Source: Linnemannia hyalina (Eukaryota; Mortierellomycota; Mortierellomycetes; Mortierellales; Mortierellaceae). Taken from it: a stretch of 64,000 nt of DNA. Both the position numbers and the translations under genes were made by a program. How positions within the stretch are numbered: position 1 is the stretch's first letter; the number at the start of each line of letters is the position of its first letter. The stretch covers positions 558,001 to 622,000 of the forward strand of contig JAHRHY010000005.1 in assembly GCA_019671135.1 (NCBI GenBank), read 5' to 3'. This document shows, piece by piece, positions 55,792-64,000 of the stretch. The notes below the pieces were generated by a model. The model saw only the letters and a list, made by a program, of their open reading frames with translations. It ran no database searches and was not told where the DNA came from.

Positions 55792-57576
55792 ATGGCAACA
55801 ATCCCTCTAGGATTAGGACTCGCCACCGCCAGTCACCTCTACCTCTGTCACAGGAACCTCCTCCAATCAGAACAAGAACGACAGCACCATGCGGAGCTAT
55901 CAGAACGCTGTGAACTCGACTTGCTGCTCCATTCTCTTTCAGGAAAAGCCCTCTTCTCAGAACTCATCGATCTTCTCGATTCGACCCTCCACTCTCATTC
56001 TGACAGTGACGGCAACAAAGGCAATGATGACGATTTTGGGAGCATGAGCTGCGCTGGCTTCAAGAAGAAGAAGAAGAGTAGTCGTCCTGGTCACCGTCAT
56101 CGACGCTACCACTTACAACAGGAGCAGGAAGAGCGGGAACAGCAGGAGCAGATGGCGCCAAGGTCATGGCCATTGCTGCTGTCGTCATCGACGGTTAAGA
56201 TCGCAGAAGGAACAGGAGCAACTAGTGGCGAAAGAGACGCTAATACCATTAACATCGACAAGCAGCTACAACAACCACAACTGCAACCACAACAACAACA
56301 AAACACATCGCCTGATCTTAGTTCCAGAGACAGGATCTCAAGGAATGCAGCTGCTGCTGTTGCTTCGTCTCAATGCCAACCACCATCATCACTGTTACCG
56401 TCGTTGCAGACCCATGCTATCCTCCACGGTACATACTCCCACGCCTTCACTTTGTTTATTCCATGCGAAAAAAAAAATTGAGAGAAGGCAAATATGAATC
56501 CAAAAGTGCATAACCGAAACGCCCAGCAGCACTAACAAATTAGAGTTCTGTCGTCACTCTTGTGACCCTTTTTTAGATCATGTGGAGCTCTGGATTCAGG
56601 CGTGTCGCCAGCTTCGTCTCGCACAGGAACGCAGTGTCAAGGAAACCACGGACCGAATACGCGCTCGACAGCCAGCCTTCTGGACCCTAAAAGCCAACAT
56701 CGTCGTTTCTCTCGTGTAAGGCCCAATTGGGATAAACATACGTTGCGCGCGGCGGTATTCTGGAAAGTGGGAAACTATCGTTAGTTTACCCTTGTGCTCC
56801 ATTCCACTCAAACTGACATTTTTTTTTTTTTTTTAACGTTTTCTAGATTGGGTACAGGAATGCTGGCTGGACTTTTCAAGGACCGACTACCATTCACCAA
56901 TATCATCCCCCAATTATTCACGCAACTTTCAACTACAACACCTACACCATTGTCACGCCCGAATGCAGCAATCCTCGGACCCAGTCTCTTCCTCTGCGGA
57001 GTCCACTTCTTTACTGCATTCCGGACACAATGGACACTCTCCGAACTCTATCCTCCTCCTTCTCTTCCTTCTCCTTCTCGTTCTCCTTGCAGTTTTCGTT
57101 CTCAACAGCAGGGACTGAGACAGAGACAGAGTCATTTAGTATTCTTGGACCGGACTAGAGCCGTGACAAGATGCTTGGAGATTCGAGAGAAGCGAATGTT
57201 GTACCTCATGCAGCAAATCAGAGCTCACGAACGGCGGATTGGTCCGACAACTATCACTACTGCAGAGATAGCTATGACGAGAGGAGCCACGTCTCGCACC
57301 ACACTTTCTTCTAGAAGTCTAGTGGATCCTTCTAGGACAACCACAACAACAACAACAACAACAACATCAGGAACAGAACTAACGGAAGCAGCAGTGGAGG
57401 AGAGGGTGGTGGTGGTAGGATTAGATGACGAAGCATTGGGGCTGGAACCTAGTTTGGTATGCATGAACACCACACGGTTCTTACGGGACCCTATTGAACA
57501 ATCTCGTGTCTTGCGGATGGAGCTGCAAGCGTTGAGAGTAGACCTCAAATCCCTGCACGCCATGATGATGCTGTAA
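55792..57576 (+). CDS. Unrecognised protein with two to three hydrophobic segments
   Basis: Three exons join in phase: 55792-56428, 56577-56715 and 56847-57576, giving 501 aa. The start MATIPLGLGLATASHLYLCH begins with a hydrophobic helix; an in-frame upstream extension is translated leader. The first 215 residues continue with charged and Gln-rich low-complexity sequence. After the first junction the sequence is ordered: VELWIQACRQLRLAQERSVK, ARQPAFWTLKANIVVSLVLG (hydrophobic), TGMLAGLFKDRLPFTNIIPQ and AAILGPSLFLCGVHFFTAFR (hydrophobic). A helical part (RAVTRCLEIREKRMLYLMQQ), a Thr-rich low-complexity stretch, and a final helix follow. The pattern suggests an organelle membrane protein. No family is assigned. 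It is convergent with the next gene, 66 bp away. Confidence 0.65.
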
Positions 57577-57642
57577 GCACATATGACACAACCAATGAAA
57601 GGAACGAAAATAAAAAAAACCAAGAAAAAAAGACTCCGAACT

Positions 57643-59799
57643 TTATTCTCGCACACGATATCTCCTCTTGCCAACTCCAACTCCACCTGCAAATCCCTTG
57701 GTGCCAACAGGAGGTCGCGGGGCTTCACTCTCGGGGCCAGCAAGGATGCGGTGCCGGACCACCAGAGCCCCATAGAGGATCGCGGACAGGAACCCGGCAC
57801 AGAGGGCTGGAAGGGATTCAGGCATCATGGCACCCAGGACCGCGGTTCCGAGGAGGAAGTACTCGAGGCGGATTAGGACCTTCCACAGGAATTGGACCCA
57901 TGTGTCCTCTGCATCGGTCTCGGCGATCAATGATGCTTCCTTAGCTGGTGCGTCCTTGCTGACCTCGGGTTGAAGGGAGGTGGCAAACGCCAGTCCATCT
58001 TTGTTGTCTGAGGCGAGACTTGTTCCTGAGACTGGAGTCGATGAGACGCTGTCATGTTCCTGAACTGGTGCCGCTACAGTAGCCGGCGAAAGCTTTGAGG
58101 AGGTTGTATCCAAACCTGTCATCTCCTCCTCGTCAGCACCGTCGTCCTTGCTGACTTGCTCAGCCGGTTTGTTGTTGCCCTGCAGCCCCTCACCACAGCC
58201 TGCATTTTCAACCCCAGGAATTTCAACTAAAGGCATGGGCTCAGTCGATCGGGACACAGTTTCTGCCGTCTCACTGCCCGCAAATGCAAATGCAAATGCA
58301 GATGATACAGATGCAGCAGGTGACGGTGGGGTAAAGATTTCCAAGAAGACTGGTCGAGACTCGTTATCGCTGTCGTTCCTGTTATGGTTGTTGCTTTGGA
58401 GTGGTGGTGGTGAGCCTTGGACGGATGAGGATGATGCAAGAGGAATGGCATAATCATCTTGATTATCAAGGTGAATGGTATCGTCAGTCAGGGTCGGTGC
58501 GGCGATAGTGGTGTCCTTTGACTCCCTTGTCCATGCAGTGTTACGGGGTGAGATGGGAAGTTGGAGAGGGGGCTCTTCCAGATCATGAATGACAGAAAGA
58601 GGGCGCGCCTTGATGTTGGTGGGGGTATGCAAAAGGTTGTCGAGGTGACCTCTCTGGATGAAGGAGCCGAGGAGGGTTGGTGGACTCTTGGGTGTCAATG
58701 GAGGCGATCTGAGACCCTGAGCAGGAGTAGAAGCACCATGTGGCAAAGAAGGGTCAAGAGAGGGGATGGTGTCTTGTGTCGAGGTCGAGGAGGCGACATA
58801 GACAGTAGCCATGGCGTCGGGTGCGGTCATGATCTTTTGGAGTGCTTGACCTTCCTTCCTACTCAACGTCCTACTGAATGATGATGAAGACGACGACAAC
58901 GACGGTGATCTTGATTTCTCAGGGACGACGACAGGTGAGGTTGACGCAGACAGGGGGGAAGAGGAGGGACGAGACGAAACAGCAAGGTCGTTCAACAACT
59001 GGTCATTCTCCGTGCGGGCAGGGTTACTATCACCATCCCCCTCAGTGCCGTCCTGCCCAACGTCCTTCAAACGTTTCCACCATTCGACCGTTGATACAAC
59101 AGAGCCGGCGGCCTGAAACTTCTTGCGCAGAGTCTTGACACCCATCCTCAGTTCCTCCAGATCATTTGTCAACCTCCTCCGTCGAGTTGAGCCTCCGTTC
59201 TCGAGATAGGCATCCGACAGGCCAGGTTTGCCTTGGACCCGCAAGAGATGGTCCTCGACCTTGTAGAGCCGCTTGGCGTTGTCATGGAAGGATTTAGCGA
59301 GGGTTTCTGTCCGGGCATAGAGTTCATGCGACTGGAAATTAAACTCGTCAAGCCGTTGGGTGATCCGATCGAGGCGCTTCTGGATTAGGGCCTCGAGCGC
59401 CAGACGGGAGGCCTCCGAGTCGGCACGGGATAGGGGAACGACTCCACCGCTGCTCGTCGAGAAACTCCTGCTCCTGCCTCCAACGATGCCGCTCACGTTG
59501 TTACTGTTATCCCTATTGTTGCTGCTGGTGGAGAAACTCCTACCTCTGCTAATAATGTCGCTGTGGGGTTTGCTGGTGGTGGTATTGATGTTGCCTGTGC
59601 TGTGATTGGAGTGGCGAAAAGGGCTGGATGAAAGACCAATCGGCGCTGTCTTTGGTCCCGTTGTTGTAGTTGTTGATTCTTGGTGGGAGGTGTTAATGGT
59701 GTAGATCCTGGAGGGTGGAAGGCGAGTTGGTCGCCGGGATTGGCGCGAACCCTCCTCATTGAGGACGGGGATTGTATGGATTGTATCCGAGTCGGTCAT
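57643..59799 (-). CDS. Coiled-coil protein with C-terminal membrane hairpin, function unknown
   Basis: Single-exon frame of 718 aa from the ATG at 59799 (MTDSDTIHTIPVLNEEG); another in-frame ATG lies eight codons upstream. The first 120 residues are Ser/Thr/Asn-rich with two copies of RSFSTSS. A predicted coiled coil covers about residues 125-200 (ALIQKRLDRITQRLDEFNFQ and LAKSFHDNAKRLYKVEDHLL). It is followed by DLEELRMGVKTLRKKFQA. A long acidic Ser/Pro-rich linker follows. Near the C terminus two close hydrophobic stretches (YFLLGTAVLGAMMPESLPAL and AGFLSAILYGALVV) could form a membrane hairpin, followed by a short basic tail (GKRRYRVRE). This suggests an ER or nuclear-envelope protein with most of its mass in the cytosol. 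I do not recognise the family. Confidence 0.7.
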   Translation of the reverse strand: MTDSDTIHTIPVLNEEGSRQSRRPTRLPPSRIYTINTSHQESTTTTTGPKTAPIGLSSSPFRHSNHSTGNINTTTSKPHSDIISRGRSFSTSSNNRDNSNNVSGIVGGRSRSFSTSSGGVVPLSRADSEASRLALEALIQKRLDRITQRLDEFNFQSHELYARTETLAKSFHDNAKRLYKVEDHLLRVQGKPGLSDAYLENGGSTRRRRLTNDLEELRMGVKTLRKKFQAAGSVVSTVEWWKRLKDVGQDGTEGDGDSNPARTENDQLLNDLAVSSRPSSSPLSASTSPVVVPEKSRSPSLSSSSSSFSRTLSRKEGQALQKIMTAPDAMATVYVASSTSTQDTIPSLDPSLPHGASTPAQGLRSPPLTPKSPPTLLGSFIQRGHLDNLLHTPTNIKARPLSVIHDLEEPPLQLPISPRNTAWTRESKDTTIAAPTLTDDTIHLDNQDDYAIPLASSSSVQGSPPPLQSNNHNRNDSDNESRPVFLEIFTPPSPAASVSSAFAFAFAGSETAETVSRSTEPMPLVEIPGVENAGCGEGLQGNNKPAEQVSKDDGADEEEMTGLDTTSSKLSPATVAAPVQEHDSVSSTPVSGTSLASDNKDGLAFATSLQPEVSKDAPAKEASLIAETDAEDTWVQFLWKVLIRLEYFLLGTAVLGAMMPESLPALCAGFLSAILYGALVVRHRILAGPESEAPRPPVGTKGFAGGVGVGKRRYRVRE

Positions 59800-60649
59800 T
59801 GTATGAATAAGAGTGATATGCACAGGTATGAATTAAAGAGTGGAGAGGTGAATTGAAGTGAATTGAAGTGAAGAGAAAAAAAAGAAAAGAAAAGAAAAGA
59901 AAGAAAGAGGAAGAGAATATAAACAAGATGTAGAGTAGAAAAGAGAAAAGATCAGCACGCGCAAGAGAGAAGAGAGAAGAGGAGAGGAAGGGGTGAGAGC
60001 AAAAAAGTGCGAGACAGGGAGTGCGAGAGTTCAGCAGATCAGTGGCATGTCATTTGTGAGAGCACCTGAACAACTGCAGCTGTTGCTGGGCGTAAAAAAA
60101 AGAGTGTCAGCAACGAAAACAAACAAACAAACAAACAAAAGGAGACAACAATTGCCAACTAAAACAAGGGGATAGTGAGACTCGGATGATGCAAGGCAGG
60201 GGTCCAAAGTGTCGAGCGTGCTGGATAGGGGGACAGAGAAATGAATGTGAACGATATCAAATGTCAGGAACAAGGAGAGGAATAGGAGAGGAGAGGAGAA
60301 GGGACTACTGGAGTAGAGAAGGAGAAGAAGAGGGAACAGATGAACGAAAAGAGAAAATAAAAAAAGGCGAGCGATGATGAGAAGGAGGAGTTCTCGCCGA
60401 AGAGAAGAAAAGACGTCCAGACTGAAGACACCTGTCCTCTGATTGGGTGGTAATCTCAAGTCCAGCCCCAGCGAGACAAACAAGCTGGTGATGCTGGTGG
60501 TGGTGCCTTGCCTTGCATTAAGCTTGTCGGTAAGTGGTGCATACACACACCCTTAAGAGCAGTCCCGCCATCTTTATCTTAAAATGATGAAAAAGGGCCT
60601 TGTTTTATCTTTTTTTTCTTTCTTCACCCCTCCTCAACCAACGCTCAGC
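59800..60649. other. Divergent intergenic region
   Basis: About 850 bp between the coiled-coil protein start and the NIF-domain protein start, so it holds both promoters. GA-rich leader sequence lies on the left; a T-run and C-rich leader (60605-60645) lie on the right. No RNA gene or ORF is supported. Confidence 0.55.
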
Positions 60650-62086
60650 ATGGCCGGAATGTCAACTGACCAGGACACTGGTTGTAATGGCGTCAAACAC
60701 GGTCTACCTCGTCCCACAACCACCTCACACATCACAACCAACGACAACAACAATAGCATTACCTTCGCAACAATCGCAACGAACAATACAACTACAACGA
60801 CGGCCATTAACGAGAACCGGTACTACGATGAAGCCCAAAAGATCTTCTACCCTCTCACAGGCATCCGTCCACTCACCCCTGGCTACATGGACCTCGCCCA
60901 CCAACCACCTGTAAAACTCGACACGCCCAAGAAGCTGCTCGTCATTCTCGACCTCAACGGAACTCTTTTCTACAGCGCTGATAACAGCTGCAAGAACCGC
61001 ACCTACATCAAGCGACCTTACTTTGTGGAGCTTCTCCGTTTCCTCTACGCGAACTGTCGGGTCATGATCTGGTCAAGCGCCACGCGCCAAAGAGTTTCAA
61101 CGATGATGAAGGGCGGTGGTTTCATAGGCGTCGAAAAGATGGACCGTGTCTGGAACCGGGAGCACTTGCAACTTCGCTTCAAAGATTTCCACCGCAAGGT
61201 TTTGACGCTCAAGGATTTGGAGTTTGTCTGGAGGGCTATCGAGACTGAGCGATCTGAGGCAAAACCGGAACAGTTATCGGCGGGCGGACGATACGAGTTT
61301 TGCTATGACCAGACCAACACCGTTCTCATCGACGACTCTCCACACAAAACGCAGCTCCAGCCACACAACTGCATGATCGTCCCGGACTTCGACCAAACCC
61401 GAGTGCAGCGCGGTGACCAGGAGTTGCTCAAGGTCATTCATTACCTCAACGACCTGCTTTACCAGGACAATGCGAGTGCTTACATGCGGGCAAGTCCCTT
61501 CGATACAAATAGCGCCTTCTACCTTTCTCAGGGGTTCCGCGACAAAGCTACTGCCTTGACAGCTACTATGAAGCGCGTGCTGAGGAAGGACAAAAGGCGC
61601 GAAGCAAGGAAAGTTGCTCTTGAGATGGCACGGGCGGAGAAAATTGCTGGGGTTGCTTCCGATCGAAAACTCAAGAAGGCTCAGGACGCAGGGTTGGAGA
61701 GACCCCCTGATGCCCGGAAGGTTGAGGTAGCCCGGACAGCAGATATGTTTCGAGTGGCTAAGATGACCGAGGCAGGCCAGATACCTTTGGAATCTCGGAA
61801 GACTGTTCATCTCACGTCTCCGGATTGGGTGGTCCCAGATTGGACGCAGCAGATCGCTTTCGAGAACATGAAGAAGGATGGGATCGTCTTGATGGAAAAC
61901 GCGGGACCTGAAGGGGGACGTTCTACTCGGACCAGGAAACAAAGGGCTGCGAGGCGAACAAGAGAGTCAGCGATAGCGAGGACCACTGCACCAATCACGC
62001 CACCATTGCCAACGCCACCAAGCAATGGGGTGGGTCCGATCCGCAGGAAGAAGAGGTCACAGAGCAACCACTCCAAGACGTGGTGA
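60650..62086 (+). CDS. NIF/FCP1-homology HAD-family protein with DLNGT active-site variant
   Basis: Single-exon frame of 478 aa from the ATG at 60650 (MAGMSTDQ); an upstream ATG at 60584 would add 22 residues. A Thr/Asn-rich N terminus precedes an FCP1-homology domain: KKLLVILDLNGTLFYS (HAD motif I), IKRPYFVELLRFL, CRVMIWSSATRQRV (motif II) and NTVLIDDSPHKTQLQPHNCM (motif III). Motif I has the nucleophile Asp, but Asn replaces the second Asp of the usual DxDxT, which acts as general acid/base. The activity may be weak or altered, or the protein may be a binding module. The C-terminal about 170 residues are basic and helical (DKRREARKVALEMARAEK) and end in KKRSQSNHSKTW, a possible nuclear signal. 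Confidence 0.88.
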   Translation: MAGMSTDQDTGCNGVKHGLPRPTTTSHITTNDNNNSITFATIATNNTTTTTAINENRYYDEAQKIFYPLTGIRPLTPGYMDLAHQPPVKLDTPKKLLVILDLNGTLFYSADNSCKNRTYIKRPYFVELLRFLYANCRVMIWSSATRQRVSTMMKGGGFIGVEKMDRVWNREHLQLRFKDFHRKVLTLKDLEFVWRAIETERSEAKPEQLSAGGRYEFCYDQTNTVLIDDSPHKTQLQPHNCMIVPDFDQTRVQRGDQELLKVIHYLNDLLYQDNASAYMRASPFDTNSAFYLSQGFRDKATALTATMKRVLRKDKRREARKVALEMARAEKIAGVASDRKLKKAQDAGLERPPDARKVEVARTADMFRVAKMTEAGQIPLESRKTVHLTSPDWVVPDWTQQIAFENMKKDGIVLMENAGPEGGRSTRTRKQRAARRTRESAIARTTAPITPPLPTPPSNGVGPIRRKKRSQSNHSKTW

Positions 62087-62804
62087 GTCTGTCCAGAGAA
62101 CTCCTATTATTTCTACAAAATTAGATACATTCGTATCTAAAAAGGTAGAAAAAAAATCCCGAAAACAAAAAATAAAGCCAGCAAACAACCTCATGGTACC
62201 CCTTCCTTATGCCATTTTATTGATGGAGATGGTCTTGGGTACTCACTCCTTTTCAATTTCTTAATACACGTAACAAGCTGCAAGGACGCATTGGCGTTTC
62301 AGGTACTCTCGGGACACGGCAACAACAAATCGCCCAGCCATAAGGAATTTTTCGCAAGAACGCCACTATCACCGCCACTCAACTCCTTTCTCCACCTACT
62401 TCCGCCAGTGTACGCGTTGCACTACTGTCTTCCCACACCATAATCTTCTATTATCTATTCTCGTCTACTGTTGTGAACAGCTTGCGGATAACCTGGAACT
62501 GGCCGAACTGCGAGTTCGCGCCATGAGCATGATGCGGCAGGCGCAGCAAGTCAGAGAGGGATGAGATCAAAGACGAAATCGCGGCTGACTCCTACGTTTG
62601 ATCAGTGTTGGCGCAATATTGTCAAACAGTCTCTTCGCTTCAGCTTGGCTCACATTGCTCAATCCTCTCTCTTTCAAACTTCTCCGCGCACCCTTTATGT
62701 CCCTCATCTCTTTAAAAACACACATTCACTCACACCCACACTCACAAAAAAATCTGCTTGGCTGGAAATAAAATAAAAAAAAAAAACAAAAGGTACAATA
62801 CACC
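62087..62804. other. Intergenic region
   Basis: About 720 bp between tandem plus-strand genes. It has an A-rich 3' flank (62140-62180) and a C/A-rich leader next to the right-hand gene (62690-62790). Nothing else is recognised. Confidence 0.5.
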
Positions 62805-64000
62805 ATGGGCGACATTATCTCCTCAGAGAGTTCGCTCTTCTGGAGGCTAGAGATCCCACCAACACGGTTCGACGGCTTCTTCTGTGAATCGGTCACCCGC
62901 CAGTTCGAGTCTGATTCCGAACCTTGTAGTCAACAAGATCATATCTGGAAGTGCGCCTTTACCGAGAACATGATCAACGGCGTGGCGACGATCGATATTG
63001 TCATCCAGCGCATTGAAGTCAAGAAGAAGGACGGTCCTCCCTCTCTTTCTTTGTCGTCGTCCCCTTCTGAAGGCCACCAGCAAGGGCAGCAGGAGCACTC
63101 TTCGTCATCTCGCTCACAAACGCAGACGCGGGCGCAAACGCAGTATCAACAAGAGCACGATCAGCTACAGAGACAACAGGGACAAGGGCACCAGCAACTA
63201 CCACCAACGAAGGACGACAGGCCTGCACGGATCCATTACAAGACCATTGCGCTTCATACCCCTAAGACTCTGGCCCCGCTCATGTCCATGTTCTTTGACG
63301 GTTCCGCTACAGGCAATACTCCTATTCGCGGCAAGTCCTCCTCGCACTCTCTTTCATGATTACTTGATCAATACCATCACCTCATTATGTTACAGCATAT
63401 GACTCGACGTGGTCCAAACTGAAAGAAGAGCTTGGTTTGGTCTCGAGTCTCGACGCGTTCATGACGCGCTTATTTTGTATGTCATAAAATTAATTATCTC
63501 TGCCACATATTTCTTTTCCACCCCCAATCTAGTTGAACTGGAGGCAGACGCGATCTGGCATCGAGGAAACTACGTCTTCGAGATCGTCCTCTCTGAAGAT
63601 ACCTTACCCTACATGAACCCGTCCCCGTCCTCTTGCCACCGTGTCTTCGATTCCCTCTACCACGAGATCGTCGTCACAAGCCACCCCGACACCTCGACCG
63701 CAGATATCTGGTTCGAGTTCTACCCTCACTCTGCAACAGCCTCTGAAACCGCCACAGCAGACGCGTCAACACAGGACCGGAGGTTTTTGCCATCTATACT
63801 CTTACCGGTTGACCAGCGCCACTTGCATCATACACAGGAACATCTTGATGGGAGTGCTGCGGTGGCGGTAGTTGGGGCGCATTTTAAGAAGTTGGTCAGG
63901 TATCCCTATTTTGCGGACTGGATCGAGAGAGAGAAGCGAGTTCAGGAGGATCAGCGGCGGAGGCAGTTGGAGGACGAGTGGAGGATTCATCAAGAGCATC
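62805..64000 (+). CDS. Probable BTB/POZ-type protein, 5' part (runs off right edge)
   Basis: Three exons join in phase: 62805-63330, 63396-63476 and 63533 to beyond 64000. The first intron must use a GC donor (GCAAGT) with a TACAG acceptor; no GT donor keeps the frame. Exon 1 starts MGDIISSESSLFWRLEIPPT and holds DHIWKCAFTENMINGVATID, which looks like a MATH-like beta-sandwich, followed by a Gln/Ser-rich insert. Later sequence (ELEADAIWHRGNYVFEIVLS, ADIWFEFYPHS and HFKKLVRYPYFADWIEREK) resembles the BTB region of fungal MATH-BTB-like proteins, which can act as cullin-3 adaptors. The BTB core is not clearly complete in the window, so the assignment is tentative. Confidence 0.55.

Noticed and set aside
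1..64000. CRISPR arrays, transposons, integrases, phage or defence genes
   Set aside because: I looked for direct repeat-spacer patterns, terminal inverted repeats and transposase or reverse-transcriptase motifs and saw none; the spliced fungal gene content also makes CRISPR and phage genes unlikely.

Overview
The window is eukaryotic nuclear DNA from a filamentous fungus, most likely an early-diverging Mucoromycota of the Mortierella type. The signs are spliced genes with GTAAGT/GTATGT donors and TAG/CAG acceptors, tightly packed genes on both strands, pyrimidine-rich leaders, long glutamine, asparagine and serine runs inside coding exons, and a gene set that includes coilin, which the model yeasts lack. 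I assigned genes by reading conserved motifs and by joining exons whose splice phases agree. No database search was possible, so species and orthology are inferences.

Layout, left to right. 1-2.0 kb: 5' part of a cohesin-loader (SCC2/NIPBL-like) gene running off the left edge. 3-5 kb: FAD-dependent monooxygenase with an 11-nt microexon. 5.1-8.3 kb: ER/vacuolar membrane M28 metallopeptidase. 9.8-11.9 kb: coilin, head-to-head with an RBM22/SLT11 splicing factor (12.1-13.7 kb). 15.8-18.6 kb: CAX-type cation/proton exchanger. 18.7-19.3 kb: small two-helix membrane protein. 20.7-24.3 kb: NTF2-like protein gene with kilobase introns. 25.1-26.7 kb: two tandem paralogous secreted Ala-rich proteins. 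27.5-30.2 kb: large disordered protein of unknown function. 30.3-30.75 kb: tRNA-Gln(UUG) and a tandem degenerate copy whose anticodon reads UCG. 31.1-33.0 kb: GRWD1/RRB1 ribosome-assembly WD protein, head-to-head with TIM9 (33.9-34.7 kb). 35.2-42.8 kb: a very long DYRK-family kinase. 44.2-45.5 kb: VMA22/CCDC115 V-ATPase assembly factor. 45.7-48.3 kb: peroxisomal acyl-CoA oxidase. 49.1-51.4 kb: secreted His/Thr-rich protein gene broken by several frame changes. 52.2-53.7 kb: GPI-type aspartic protease. 55.8-57.6 kb and 57.6-59.8 kb: two unrecognised membrane/coiled-coil proteins, convergent. 60.6-62.1 kb: NIF/FCP1-type HAD protein. 62.8 kb to the right edge: probable BTB/POZ-type protein, with a GC-AG intron.

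Most genes are ordinary housekeeping functions with no operon-like logic. The notable neighbourhoods are coilin and RBM22 sharing a 287-bp promoter region (both linked to snRNP/spliceosome biology), and GRWD1 and TIM9 in divergent orientation. I found no CRISPR array, transposon, phage or defence island. The items most worth checking are the tRNA copy with a changed anticodon, the frame-broken secreted gene, the microexon that encodes the flavin-binding GD motif, the exchanger with rewritten ion-binding motifs, and a perfect 16-bp CGG-N6-CCG palindrome upstream of acyl-CoA oxidase.
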